Part shown: one piece after another, positions 8,826-17,572 of the stretch
How the letters are laid out: the number at the start of each line of letters is the position of its first letter
Position numbering within the stretch: position 1 is the first letter of the stretch
Assembly (NCBI RefSeq): GCF_000715495.1
Contig: NZ_JNLX01000193.1
Span: forward strand, 1-57,951
Origin: Hymenobacter sp. IS2118
GTDB lineage: Bacteria; Bacteroidota; Bacteroidia; Cytophagales; Hymenobacteraceae
Length of the DNA stretch: 57,951 nt
Reading direction: 5' to 3'
Notes under the pieces: generated by a model
Seen by the model: the letters and a program-made list of their open reading frames with translations, nothing else
The model's database searches: none
Told to the model about the DNA's origin: nothing
Program-made: the position numbers and the translations under genes

Positions 8826-11528
8826 ATGAAGAATATTCTACGGTTTTTTGGCTTTTTGCTGTTGCTGCTGAGCGGGTGGCAGCAGGCTCAGGCCCAGGCC
8901 CCCATTGCGGGTAGCGTGACGGAGGCAAACGGGAGTCCGGTGATTGGGGCCACCGTGCTGCTGAAAGGCACCACCACCGGCACGGCCACCGATGCTACCG
9001 GTCGGTACGAGCTGCCGGCCCAAGCGCCGGGCAGCTACCAAGTGGTGGTTTCCTCCATCGGGTATGTGCGCCGCGAAGTGGCCGTGACGGTGAGCGGCAC
9101 CACGGCCGTGAACCAGGACGTGACCCTGCTGGCCGACGTGCTTTCGCTCTCCGACGTGGTGGTGACGGGCGTGGCCAACCCGCGCTCCAAGCTGGAGTCG
9201 AGCGTGGCTATTACGACACTTTCGCCGCGCGAAATCCAGCGTTTTGCCCCACTCACGACCACCGATTTGGTGAAGGTGATTCCGGGATTCTACGCCGAAA
9301 GCTCAGGGGGCGAGGGCAACGGCAACGTATTTGCGCGGGGCCTGCCCTCGTCGGGCGGCTCGCGCTACGTGCAGTTTCAGGAAGACGGTCTGCCGGTGCT
9401 CGAATACGGCGATTTGATGTTTGCCAACTCTGATATTTTTGTGCGCCTCGACAACACCATTGGGCGCGTGGAAGCAGTGCGCGGCGGCACGGCTTCGGTG
9501 CTCACCAGCAACGCGCCGGCCGGTATCATCAACCTGATTAGCAAAACCGGCGGCAGCACCCTGGAGGGCAGCGTGCGCCAAACCATCGGCCTCACCTTCG
9601 ACCACAAGCGCACGGACCTGGAGTTTGGCGGCCCGCTCAGCGACCGACTCAAATTCCACGTCGGCGGCTTTTACCGCACCGACGACGGCGTGCGCTCGCC
9701 GGGCTTCACCGCCAACAACGGCGGGCAGCTCAAAGCCAACATGACGGCCACCTTCGACAAAGGCTACGTGCGGGTGTATGCCAAGTACCTAAACGACCGG
9801 GCCGTGAGCTACCTGCCCATTCCCCTGCAAGGCGACCCCAAGGCCAAAGGCATTCCGGGCTTCGACCCCAACTTTGGCACCCTGCAAAGCGTGGAGCTGA
9901 TGAACCTGAACGTGAGCACGCCCTTCGGCAGCGAAGTAAACGAGCGGCTCGACCGGGGTATGAACCCCAACGTAACGGCGTTTGGGGCCGAGGCCGGCTT
10001 CGAGCTGGGCGACGGCTGGAACGTGCGGGCCTCGCTGCGCAACGCCGACATCAAGGGCCATTTCAACGCCATTTTTGCCGCCGATGGCAACCCGCTGCCA
10101 GCCGACGAATACGCCCGCACCCGCTTCGGCCTCACCAACTATACCTACAGCTACGCCCGCGGCTTTGGGGCCGGGCAGCCCCTGCGCACCGGCGACCTGG
10201 CCGGCCTGGGCGGCAACGGCCTGGTGGCCCAGTACGGCTGGTGGAACGTGGACAACCCGCTGCAAAACTTCTCGGGCAAGTTGGAAGCCAGCAAGTCGTT
10301 TGCCGATAAATTCACGGTGACGGGCGGCTACTACTTCAACCAGAACACCGTGGCGGCCGTGTGGTGGTGGCACAACCTGCTGGTGAACGTGTCGGACAAC
10401 ACCCGCACGCTGAACCTGGTGGACAACACCACGGGCCAGTCGCTCACCACCAACGGCTACTCGCAGTTCGGCTCACTCTACCGCAACTATTCGGCCTCCA
10501 CGCGCATCAACGCGCCGTATGCCAACGTGGAGTTTAAGCCGGTGGCAGCGCTCTCCATCGAGGCCGGCCTGCGCTACGACATGGGCCGCACCAACGGCTT
10601 CACTGAGGCCGATAAGAAGTATGACTACGACGTGAACGGCGACGGCACGATTAACCGGGCGGAGAGGGGCGTGAGCTACGGCAGCAAGAACGATATCCCC
10701 TTCGATTACAGCTACAACAAGCTCTCGTACTCGGCCGGCATCAATTACAAGCTGACCGAAAGTGCGGCCGTGTTCGGCCGTTTCAGCGAGGGCTACCGCG
10801 CCCAGAACGACCGAACCTACGCCTTTGGGGGTACCACGGCCACGAGCACCGGCGTGCCGGCCGGCTCCAAGCCCGACCGCGTGAACCAGGCCGAGCTGGG
10901 GGCCAAGCTGCGCACGGGCCGGATGTCGGTGTTTGCCACGGCGTTTTACAGCCGCTTCCGCGACATTGAGTTTTCGGACCTCGTGGCCGATGGCCGTGGC
11001 GGCTTCACCTCCATCAACCTCACCTACAATACCCGCGCTTTCGGCGGCGAGCTGGAATCAACCTTCGATTTGAAGCCGCTGCGCCTGATTTTCAACGCCA
11101 CCCTGCAGGATTTGCAGTACCAGGACTACGTGTATAACCAGGACACCAACGGCGACGGGGCGCCCGATGTGCGCAACGACTTCAACGGCAAGCAGATTGA
11201 GCGCATCCCCAAATTCTACTTCACCCTGCGCCCCGAGGTGACGGTGGCCAAGGGCCTGGAGCTGGGCGGCACGTTGCAGTACTTCGGCAAGCGCTTCACC
11301 AACCCCGGCAACCAGCAGGAGCTGCCCGCCTTCGGCCAGTTCAACGCCGACCTGAACTACGCCTACAAGCAGTTCCAGTTCGCGGTTAATATGAATAATG
11401 TTTTCAACACCATTGGGCTGACCGAGGGTGACCCGCGCACGGGTCTGACGAGTGTGAACAGCCAATATTTCTACGCCCGGCCCATTCCGGGCCGTAGCGC
11501 CACGGTGGCCGTTGGCTACCGGTTTTAG
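8826..11528 (+). CDS. TonB-dependent receptor, predicted sucrose/oligosaccharide uptake
   Basis: About 900 aa. The ATG at 8826 gives a signal peptide (MKNILRFFGFLLLLLSG). Residues about 25-110 are a carboxypeptidase-regulatory-like domain (AGSVTEANGSPVIGATVLLKG), then a plug domain (about 120-240, with DLVKVIPGFY) and a 22-strand-type barrel ending in aromatic VGYRF. It imports a ligand across the outer membrane using TonB energy. No SusD-like gene is adjacent. This resembles the single-receptor sugar loci of Xanthomonas (sux) rather than Sus systems. The predicted LacI operator lies upstream and the MFS transporter follows after a repeat. Confidence 0.9.
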   Translation: MKNILRFFGFLLLLLSGWQQAQAQAPIAGSVTEANGSPVIGATVLLKGTTTGTATDATGRYELPAQAPGSYQVVVSSIGYVRREVAVTVSGTTAVNQDVTLLADVLSLSDVVVTGVANPRSKLESSVAITTLSPREIQRFAPLTTTDLVKVIPGFYAESSGGEGNGNVFARGLPSSGGSRYVQFQEDGLPVLEYGDLMFANSDIFVRLDNTIGRVEAVRGGTASVLTSNAPAGIINLISKTGGSTLEGSVRQTIGLTFDHKRTDLEFGGPLSDRLKFHVGGFYRTDDGVRSPGFTANNGGQLKANMTATFDKGYVRVYAKYLNDRAVSYLPIPLQGDPKAKGIPGFDPNFGTLQSVELMNLNVSTPFGSEVNERLDRGMNPNVTAFGAEAGFELGDGWNVRASLRNADIKGHFNAIFAADGNPLPADEYARTRFGLTNYTYSYARGFGAGQPLRTGDLAGLGGNGLVAQYGWWNVDNPLQNFSGKLEASKSFADKFTVTGGYYFNQNTVAAVWWWHNLLVNVSDNTRTLNLVDNTTGQSLTTNGYSQFGSLYRNYSASTRINAPYANVEFKPVAALSIEAGLRYDMGRTNGFTEADKKYDYDVNGDGTINRAERGVSYGSKNDIPFDYSYNKLSYSAGINYKLTESAAVFGRFSEGYRAQNDRTYAFGGTTATSTGVPAGSKPDRVNQAELGAKLRTGRMSVFATAFYSRFRDIEFSDLVADGRGGFTSINLTYNTRAFGGELESTFDLKPLRLIFNATLQDLQYQDYVYNQDTNGDGAPDVRNDFNGKQIERIPKFYFTLRPEVTVAKGLELGGTLQYFGKRFTNPGNQQELPAFGQFNADLNYAYKQFQFAVNMNNVFNTIGLTEGDPRTGLTSVNSQYFYARPIPGRSATVAVGYRF

Positions 11529-11635
11529 CCCTCGGCCCCGCAACTGGCAGAAGGTGCGGTGGGACAAACCGACTGCCCGCCGCCCGTGGCCCTCTGCAAG
11601 GGGCGGCGGGCGGCATTGGTGGTGACGGGCCGTTC

Positions 11636-11767
11636 ACCCCACCCCCTAACCCCCTCCCCTCCGGGAGAGGGGGAACTAGAATTAGCTTTAAAAGTCTAGT
11701 ATATAGAGACTAATACTATAAATCTAGTTCCCCCTCTCCCGGAGGGGAGGGGGCTAGGGGGTGGGGT
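11636..11767. repeat. Large inverted repeat, CTCCCCTCCGGGAGAGGGG family
   Basis: The arms 11636-11680 and 11723-11767 are 45 bases long and complementary with one mismatch; a 42-base AT-rich loop separates them. Each arm contains CCTCCCCTCCGGGAGAGGGG, itself a hairpin. It fills most of the 320-base gap between receptor and transporter genes. A near-identical design lies at 54548-54669 and diverged copies at 35522-35560 and 48077-48172. The rest of the gap (11529-11635, 11768-11847) shows no gene. Confidence 0.92.
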
Positions 11768-11847
11768 AAACGGGCCGCGAGCCAGAAACTTACAGTATCA
11801 CGCTCTCTTCCCATCGCACCCGACGCATCCTCCAAAATCCCACCCGC

Positions 11848-13224
11848 ATGGCTTCTTCCTCTACGCTGAGCACCCCGGCCGCGCGGGCCCGACCGGCGCT
11901 GTCCTTCTGGCACATCTTGAACATGAACGTGGGCTTTTTTGGCTTGCAGTACAGCTTCGGCTTGCAGCAAACCAACATGAGCCCCATTTATTCCTATTTG
12001 GGGGCCGATGCCGATAAGCTGCCCTACCTGTGGCTGGCCGGGCCGCTGACGGGCCTGCTGGTGCAGCCGCTGGTAGGAGCCTTTAGCGACCGAACCACCA
12101 GCCGCTGGGGGCGGCGCACGCCGTATTTTTTGGGTGGGGCGCTGGTTTGCAGCATCTGCCTGCTGGCCATGCCCTTTAGCTCGGCCGTGTGGATGGCGGC
12201 CAGCCTGCTCTGGATTCTGGACGCGGCCAACAACGTGACGATGGAGCCCTACCGGGCCTTCGTGAGCGACCAGCTGCCACCGGCACAGGTGCCCACGGGC
12301 TTTCTGACCCAGAGCTTTTTCACGGGCCTGGGCATCACGCTGGCCAATTTCACGCCCTCGGTGCTGGTGTACCTGGGCTTGCTGAGCGCCACGGCCCGGA
12401 GCGCCAACAACATCCCGTACACCACCTACGCGGCCTTTTTCATTGGGGCGGCCGTCAGCATCGGGGCCATTCTGTACTCGGTGCTGAAGGTGCGCGAGCA
12501 GCCGCTGGATGCGGCGGCGGTGGCCGCTATTCGGGCCGCGCCGGGGGGCGTGGGCGCTACGCTGCGCGAAATTGGCAGCGCCCTGCGCCACATGCCCCCG
12601 GTGATGCGGCAGATGGGACTGATGATGTTTTTTAACTGGTATGGCATCTTTTGCTACTGGCAGTACATTACGCTCTGCCTGGCCCGCACCATTTTCAACA
12701 CCGCCGACCAGCAGTCCGACGGCTTTGCCCAGGCCCAGCTGCTGACCGGCCAGGTGAACGGCACCTACAACATCGTCACGTTTCTGAGCGCCTTTGTGCT
12801 GGCGGTGCTGGTGCGGCGGGTGGGGGCCAAAGCCGTGCACCTGGGCAGCCTGGCTTTGGCTGGCCTGGGCCTGCTGGCCCTGCCCGGCCTGCACGACCCG
12901 CGGCTGCTGCTGGCGCCCATGCTGGGCCTGGGCATTGGCTGGGCCAGCATGATGGGCACCACCTACGGCCTACTGGCCAGCGGCATTCCCAAGGCCCGCA
13001 CCGGGGTTTACATGGGCATTTTCAACCTCTTCATCGTGGTGCCCATGCTCTTGCAGACGCTCACCTTTTCCTGGATTTACACCAACCTGTTGGCCTCCCG
13101 CCCCGAAAATGTCATTCGCCTGGCCGGCGCTTTATTTCTGGCCGCGGCGGCCGCGGTGCTGCTCATCAGAACTCCGGGGCAACTACCCGCCGCCGAAGCG
13201 AACGAAACCAGCGCTGGCAACTAA
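11848..13224 (+). CDS. MFS sugar transporter (SLC45/GPH-like, sucrose or maltose type)
   Basis: 458 aa with about 12 hydrophobic segments. Loop 2-3 carries the MFS signature (GAFSDRTTSRWGRRTPYF), as in SLC45 and plant-type sucrose/H+ symporters. FGLQQTNMSPIYSYLGA in the first helix region and a long central loop fit that group. It would import a disaccharide across the inner membrane by proton symport. It sits between the TonB receptor and a GH100-like hydrolase and fructokinase, which supports sucrose as the substrate. It is preceded by a large inverted repeat that may affect transcription from the receptor gene. Confidence 0.88.
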   Translation: MASSSTLSTPAARARPALSFWHILNMNVGFFGLQYSFGLQQTNMSPIYSYLGADADKLPYLWLAGPLTGLLVQPLVGAFSDRTTSRWGRRTPYFLGGALVCSICLLAMPFSSAVWMAASLLWILDAANNVTMEPYRAFVSDQLPPAQVPTGFLTQSFFTGLGITLANFTPSVLVYLGLLSATARSANNIPYTTYAAFFIGAAVSIGAILYSVLKVREQPLDAAAVAAIRAAPGGVGATLREIGSALRHMPPVMRQMGLMMFFNWYGIFCYWQYITLCLARTIFNTADQQSDGFAQAQLLTGQVNGTYNIVTFLSAFVLAVLVRRVGAKAVHLGSLALAGLGLLALPGLHDPRLLLAPMLGLGIGWASMMGTTYGLLASGIPKARTGVYMGIFNLFIVVPMLLQTLTFSWIYTNLLASRPENVIRLAGALFLAAAAAVLLIRTPGQLPAAEANETSAGN

Positions 13225-13301
13225 AGCAGTTTCGGAATCTGTGTGCACGCACCTCGGATTTGCACTAACAACCAACAACTACCACCTGGCAACCAATAAC
13301 C

Positions 13302-14504
13302 ATGTCCCACCCCGACGCCTCCTCCCCGGCCCTGGCCCTGCTGCACGCCGCCCGCACACCGGCCGGTTTCGTGGCGAGCGGGCAGGACGTGAGCAACTAC
13401 CAGCGCGTCTGGACCCGCGACGGGGTTATCACGGGCCTGGCCGCGCTGCTGAGCGGCGAGCCGGCCCTCATTGCCACGTTCCGGGACACGCTATTTACCA
13501 TTTTCGCCCACCAGCACCCCACCGGCTTTTTCCCTTCCAACGTGGACCCCGCCACCGGGCAGGCCAGCTACGGCGGCAACTGCGGGCGGGTCGATAACGT
13601 GAGCTGGGCCATAATCGGGCTGCTGCACTACGCCCGCCTGGCTCCGGACGGGGCCGCTTTTGCGGCGGCCTACCAACCGCAGGTGGAACGGGCCTTTCAG
13701 GTGCTCAATGCCTGGGAATTCAATGGCAAGCACTTGGTGTATGTGCCGCAAAGCGGCAATTGGGCCGACGAGTACGTGCAGCATGGCTATGTGCTCTACG
13801 ACCAATTGCTGCGGGTGTGGGCGCTGGAGCTGGCCGCCGGCTGCTACCTCCGCCCCGCCTGGCGGGCGCAGGCTGCCACTATTCGGGCGGTGCTGGCCCG
13901 CAACTATTGGAACGACCCGGCCCGGCTGGACGCGGCCGGCCTTTACGCGCCCAACCTGCGGCACCAGCTGCGGGCGGCCCCTACCGGCTTCTGGCTCATG
14001 GGCTTCAACCCGGCCCGCGTGTACGGGCAGTTCGACCTGGCGGCCAATGCCCTGGCGCTGCTGCTGGGCCTGGGTACGCCCGCCCAAACGGCGGTGCTGT
14101 GCGGGCACTTGCGGCAGGAGCTGGCCACCCGGCCGGGGCTGCTGCCCGCCTTCGCTCCTACCATTACCGATGCGGACACACTGATGGCCGAGCTGCGCGA
14201 CAACTATGCCTACGGGTTCCGCAACCGCCCCCACGAGTTTCACAACGGCGGCCTCTGGCCGGTATGGAACGGCTGGCTGGCGGCCGCCCTCTACCAGCAG
14301 GCCGCACCCGACCTGGCCGGCGAAGTGAGCCGGCGCCTGACCGCCGCCAACCGCCGCCACCCCACCGACCCGGCCGTCTGGGGCTTCTACGAAAACCTGC
14401 ACGGCCGCACGCAGGCGCCCATTGGCGTACCCGCCTGCGCCTGGAGCGCGGCCGGCAGCGTGCTGGCCGCCGCCCACGCCGCCGGGCTTCGGCTGTGCTT
14501 CTGA
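13302..14504 (+). CDS. GH100-like glycoside hydrolase (neutral/alkaline invertase type)
   Basis: 400 aa, no signal peptide, so cytoplasmic. It has an (alpha/alpha)6-barrel pattern: NYQRVWTRDGVITGL at the N-terminus (an R-D acid pair), GRVDNVSWAIIGL, then AWEFNGKHLVYVP, SGNWADEYVQHGYVLYDQLL, and HEFHNGGLWPVWNG near the end. These fit GH100 invertases and related Bacteroidota enzymes sometimes labelled amylo-alpha-1,6-glucosidase. With a fructokinase 21 bases downstream, cleavage of sucrose to glucose and fructose is the simplest reading. A debranching role is the main alternative. Confidence 0.72.
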   Translation: MSHPDASSPALALLHAARTPAGFVASGQDVSNYQRVWTRDGVITGLAALLSGEPALIATFRDTLFTIFAHQHPTGFFPSNVDPATGQASYGGNCGRVDNVSWAIIGLLHYARLAPDGAAFAAAYQPQVERAFQVLNAWEFNGKHLVYVPQSGNWADEYVQHGYVLYDQLLRVWALELAAGCYLRPAWRAQAATIRAVLARNYWNDPARLDAAGLYAPNLRHQLRAAPTGFWLMGFNPARVYGQFDLAANALALLLGLGTPAQTAVLCGHLRQELATRPGLLPAFAPTITDADTLMAELRDNYAYGFRNRPHEFHNGGLWPVWNGWLAAALYQQAAPDLAGEVSRRLTAANRRHPTDPAVWGFYENLHGRTQAPIGVPACAWSAAGSVLAAAHAAGLRLCF

Positions 14505-14525
14505 TATACCTTTTGCTTCTCCGCT

Positions 14526-15446
14526 ATGCATCCGCTCCTGCACTCGGCTTCTGCGCCCCCCGCCGCTTACCAAGGCCACCTGCTGGCCATCGGGGAAGCG
14601 CTGGTTGATATCCTGACCACGGATTTTGTGGGCGACCTCTCGCAGGTTACCACGCTCCGGGCGCTGGCCGGGGGCAGCCCGGCCAACCTGTGCCGCTTCG
14701 TGCGGCAGTGCGGCGGCAACGCCCAACTGGTGGCCGCCGTGGGCCAGGACGGCCTGGGCGACATGCTGGTGCGCGCCCTGGCCGCCGCGGGCCTTAGCAC
14801 CGCTCACATTGCCCGGCTGCCCGACCGCGCCACTAGCCTTATTGTGGTGGGCCGCAGCCACGCCACGCCCACATTCATCCCCTACCGTAGCGCCGACCGG
14901 TTTTTGCCACCCGTGCCGCCCGAACTGATTGCCGAAGCGGCGGTGGTGCACACCACGGCTTTTGCCCTCAGCCGGCAGCCCGCCCAGGGCCACATCCTCG
15001 CCGCCCTAGCCCAGGCCGCAATGCTGGGCCGGCAGGTGTCCGTCGATTGGAATTATGCCGCGCCCATCTGGCGGCGCAACGATAATGCGGCGGCCGTCTG
15101 GCAGCAAGTACTGGCGCGTCAGCCCCTGCTGAAGGTAAGCCTCGATGACGTGGCCCGCTTTGCGAGCGTGCCGGCTACGGTTTCGGCCGCCAAAGCCTTT
15201 CTGCACGACGTGCCGGCGCGGGTACTTTGCCTCACCTGCGGGGCCGCCGGCGTGTGGTACCGCAGCGGTAGCGAGGACTGGCAGCACTTAACGGCGCCGC
15301 CCGTGGAGGTGCAGGATGCTACGGGAGCCGGTGATGCCTTTTGGGCCGGGTTTCTGACGGCCTGGATGGCGGCGCAGGGCACGGCGGCGTGCGTGGCCCA
15401 GGGCATCCACACCGCCGCCCGCCGCTTACAGGGGCAACTGGTGTAA
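14526..15446 (+). CDS. PfkB family carbohydrate kinase, probable fructokinase
   Basis: 306 aa ribokinase-fold enzyme. The N-terminal signature (LLAIGEALVDILTTD), the GGSPANLCRF substrate loop and the C-terminal ATP/anion-hole motif VQDATGAGDAFWAGFL (catalytic Asp in GAGDAF) are all present. It would phosphorylate fructose at O-6. It begins 21 bases after the hydrolase stop and completes a path from outer-membrane import to fructose-6-phosphate. The N-terminus has an extra 15 residues rich in Ala/Pro/Ser, so a later start is possible, but no better Met lies before the first strand. Confidence 0.85.
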   Translation: MHPLLHSASAPPAAYQGHLLAIGEALVDILTTDFVGDLSQVTTLRALAGGSPANLCRFVRQCGGNAQLVAAVGQDGLGDMLVRALAAAGLSTAHIARLPDRATSLIVVGRSHATPTFIPYRSADRFLPPVPPELIAEAAVVHTTAFALSRQPAQGHILAALAQAAMLGRQVSVDWNYAAPIWRRNDNAAAVWQQVLARQPLLKVSLDDVARFASVPATVSAAKAFLHDVPARVLCLTCGAAGVWYRSGSEDWQHLTAPPVEVQDATGAGDAFWAGFLTAWMAAQGTAACVAQGIHTAARRLQGQLV

Positions 15447-15538
15447 GCGCGTTCCTACCCTCCCACCCCAAAACTACTCGGCACGCCTAACACTTTGCGG
15501 AAAAATCGCTACCTTTTAGCCCTCAAATTTCCCGCCTT

Positions 15539-17572
15539 ATGTTTACGCTAACCCCCGACCGCTCTGCCGTTCTGCACGCCCTTGCCGATACTATTATTCC
15601 GGCGATGCCCGATGGCAGCCCGGCCGGCTCGCTGGGCGTGAACCTGGAGAAGCTGGAAGCCGCCATTCAGGAGCAGCCGCTGGGCGCGCAGGCCGAATTT
15701 GGCCAGCTGCTCGACCTCATGCAAAAGCCCATTTTGGGCCTCACCTGGTTTGGGCCGCTGAAGCCGTTCCGCAAGCTGGCGCCCGAGCAGCGCGAGCAGC
15801 TGCTGCAGAGCTGGGCCACCTCCAACGTGCCGCAGCTGCGCAAGGGGTTTCAGGCGGTGCGCAAGCTGTGCACGCTGCTCTACTACGGCGGTAGCATGGC
15901 CGAGGTGCCCGCCGCCTGGGGCCATTTGGGCTACCCCGGCCCCGACGAGAAACCCGTGGACACGCCCAAGCCCATCCATACCCTGCGGCCCGAGCAGAAC
16001 ACGGAGTACGACTGCGACGTGCTGGTGATTGGGAGCGGCGCGGGCGGCGGCGTGGTAGCCAGCGAGCTGGCCCAGGCCGGCTACGACGTGCTGGTGCTGG
16101 AAAAAGGCCCCTACTGCCACGGCTGCGACTTCACCCAGCGCGAAGTGGACATGCTGGGCAAGCTGTATGATGCCAAAGGCGCGCTGAGCACCCAGGATGG
16201 CAGCATCGGAATTCTGGCGGGTTCCTGCCTGGGCGGCGGCACCACCGTGAACTGGGCCGGCGCCTTCCGCACCCCCGACTACGTGCTGCAGGAATGGGCC
16301 CGCGAGCACGATGCGCCCCATTTCACCACGCCGGAGTTCAAGGAAAGCATTAACGCCGTGGCCCGCACTATTGGGGTGAACACCAACTACACCCGCCACA
16401 ACGGCCAGAACCAGGCCTTGTGGGACGGCTCGACCAAGCTGGGCCAGGAAGTGAAGCTGATTCCGCGCAACGAAAAAGGCCTTACGGATTCGGACAGCCA
16501 CTTTCGTAGCCTGGGCTACAGCACCCTCGGCGATGGCCACGGCATCAAGCAAGGCACCCTGAATACGTACTTGCTCACGGCCTTCGAGCACGGCGCCCGC
16601 ATTCTGGCCGATACCAAGGTGGACCGCGTGACCATTGCCCAGGGCCGCGCCACCGGTGCCGAAGCCGTGCACACCACCGAAGACGGCCGCCAAATCCGCA
16701 TTTCGGTGCGCGCCCGGCGCGTGGTGGTGGCCGGCGGCGCCATTCAGACGCCCGCCCTGCTGCTGCGCTCCGGCCTGAAGCACCCGCACCTGGGCCGCCA
16801 CCTGCACCTGCACCCCACCGTGGTGGTGGGCGCCCGCTACCCGCACCCCATGAACTCCTGGCACGGCCCGAGCATGAGCGTAGTGAACGACAACTTCACC
16901 ATGCTGCACGGCACCAACTTCGGTGCTAAGCTCGAAACGCCGCCCACCCACCCCGGCTTGCTGAGCATGGTGCTGCCCTGGCTCTCGGGCCGGCAGCACC
17001 ACGAGCTGCTGCGCGACGCCGACCACTTGGGCTCATTCATTGTGCTGACGCGGGACCGCGACGGCGGCCGCGTGAGCCTCGACAAGCACGGCGCCGCCCT
17101 GATTGACTACACCCTATCGGACTTTGACCGCGCCAACATGCTGGAAGGCGTGCGCGCCGCGGCGCAGATTCACGTGGCGGCCGGCGCCACCGCCGTGTAC
17201 CTGCCCCACGGCACGCTGCCCGTCCTGCATGCCCACGACGGCACGCTGCAAAACCCGGAAGTGCTCGACAAGCTGCCGCACCTGGGCTGGAAGCCCAACC
17301 AGTTCGGCCTCTACAGCGCCCACCAGATGAGCACCTGCCGCATGGGCGGCGACGCGGCCACGCACCCGCTCAAGCTCAATGGCGAGACCGTGGAAGTGCA
17401 AGGGCTCTTCGTGGCCGATGGCTCGGCGTTTCCGGCCTGCAGCGGCGTCAACCCCATGCTCACCATCATGGCGCTGGCCCACTTCACGGCCCAGGGCATG
17501 AAAACCGGCGACGGCCGCTTCGGCCGCGCAGTACCTTTGGCCCCAACCTTGGGCCAGCATGCAACGAATTAG
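15539..17572 (+). CDS. GMC family FAD-dependent oxidoreductase
   Basis: 677 aa. Residues 1-130 are an N-terminal helical extension (LHALADTIIPAMPDG) like the small subunit of gluconate-type dehydrogenases, here fused to the FAD domain. The dinucleotide motif VIGSGAGGGVVASELAQAG begins near residue 162, followed by the Glu of LVLEKGPY. GSCLGGGTTVNWAG is the second FAD loop, and the C-terminal HQMSTCRMGGD plus FVADGSAFPACSGVNPMLTI carry the catalytic His region. It oxidises an alcohol; the substrate and electron acceptor are unknown. The 3' end overlaps the next gene by 14 bases. Confidence 0.9.
   Translation: MFTLTPDRSAVLHALADTIIPAMPDGSPAGSLGVNLEKLEAAIQEQPLGAQAEFGQLLDLMQKPILGLTWFGPLKPFRKLAPEQREQLLQSWATSNVPQLRKGFQAVRKLCTLLYYGGSMAEVPAAWGHLGYPGPDEKPVDTPKPIHTLRPEQNTEYDCDVLVIGSGAGGGVVASELAQAGYDVLVLEKGPYCHGCDFTQREVDMLGKLYDAKGALSTQDGSIGILAGSCLGGGTTVNWAGAFRTPDYVLQEWAREHDAPHFTTPEFKESINAVARTIGVNTNYTRHNGQNQALWDGSTKLGQEVKLIPRNEKGLTDSDSHFRSLGYSTLGDGHGIKQGTLNTYLLTAFEHGARILADTKVDRVTIAQGRATGAEAVHTTEDGRQIRISVRARRVVVAGGAIQTPALLLRSGLKHPHLGRHLHLHPTVVVGARYPHPMNSWHGPSMSVVNDNFTMLHGTNFGAKLETPPTHPGLLSMVLPWLSGRQHHELLRDADHLGSFIVLTRDRDGGRVSLDKHGAALIDYTLSDFDRANMLEGVRAAAQIHVAAGATAVYLPHGTLPVLHAHDGTLQNPEVLDKLPHLGWKPNQFGLYSAHQMSTCRMGGDAATHPLKLNGETVEVQGLFVADGSAFPACSGVNPMLTIMALAHFTAQGMKTGDGRFGRAVPLAPTLGQHATN
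17532..17539 (+). promoter_or_regulatory. -7 box (TACCTTTG) inside the 3' end of the GMC gene
   Basis: TACCTTTG fits TAnnTTTG and lies 20 bases before the ATG at 17559, inside the last codons of the GMC gene. It suggests the overlapping membrane-protein gene has its own promoter. It could be a chance match in coding sequence. Confidence 0.4.

Noticed and set aside
11529..11847. A gene between the TonB receptor and the MFS transporter
   Set aside because: The gap is mostly the 132-base inverted repeat; the remaining DNA has no supported frame.
13491..14993. A 500-codon open frame on the minus strand across the hydrolase and kinase genes
   Set aside because: It spans two well-supported genes on the other strand and has no recognisable motif.
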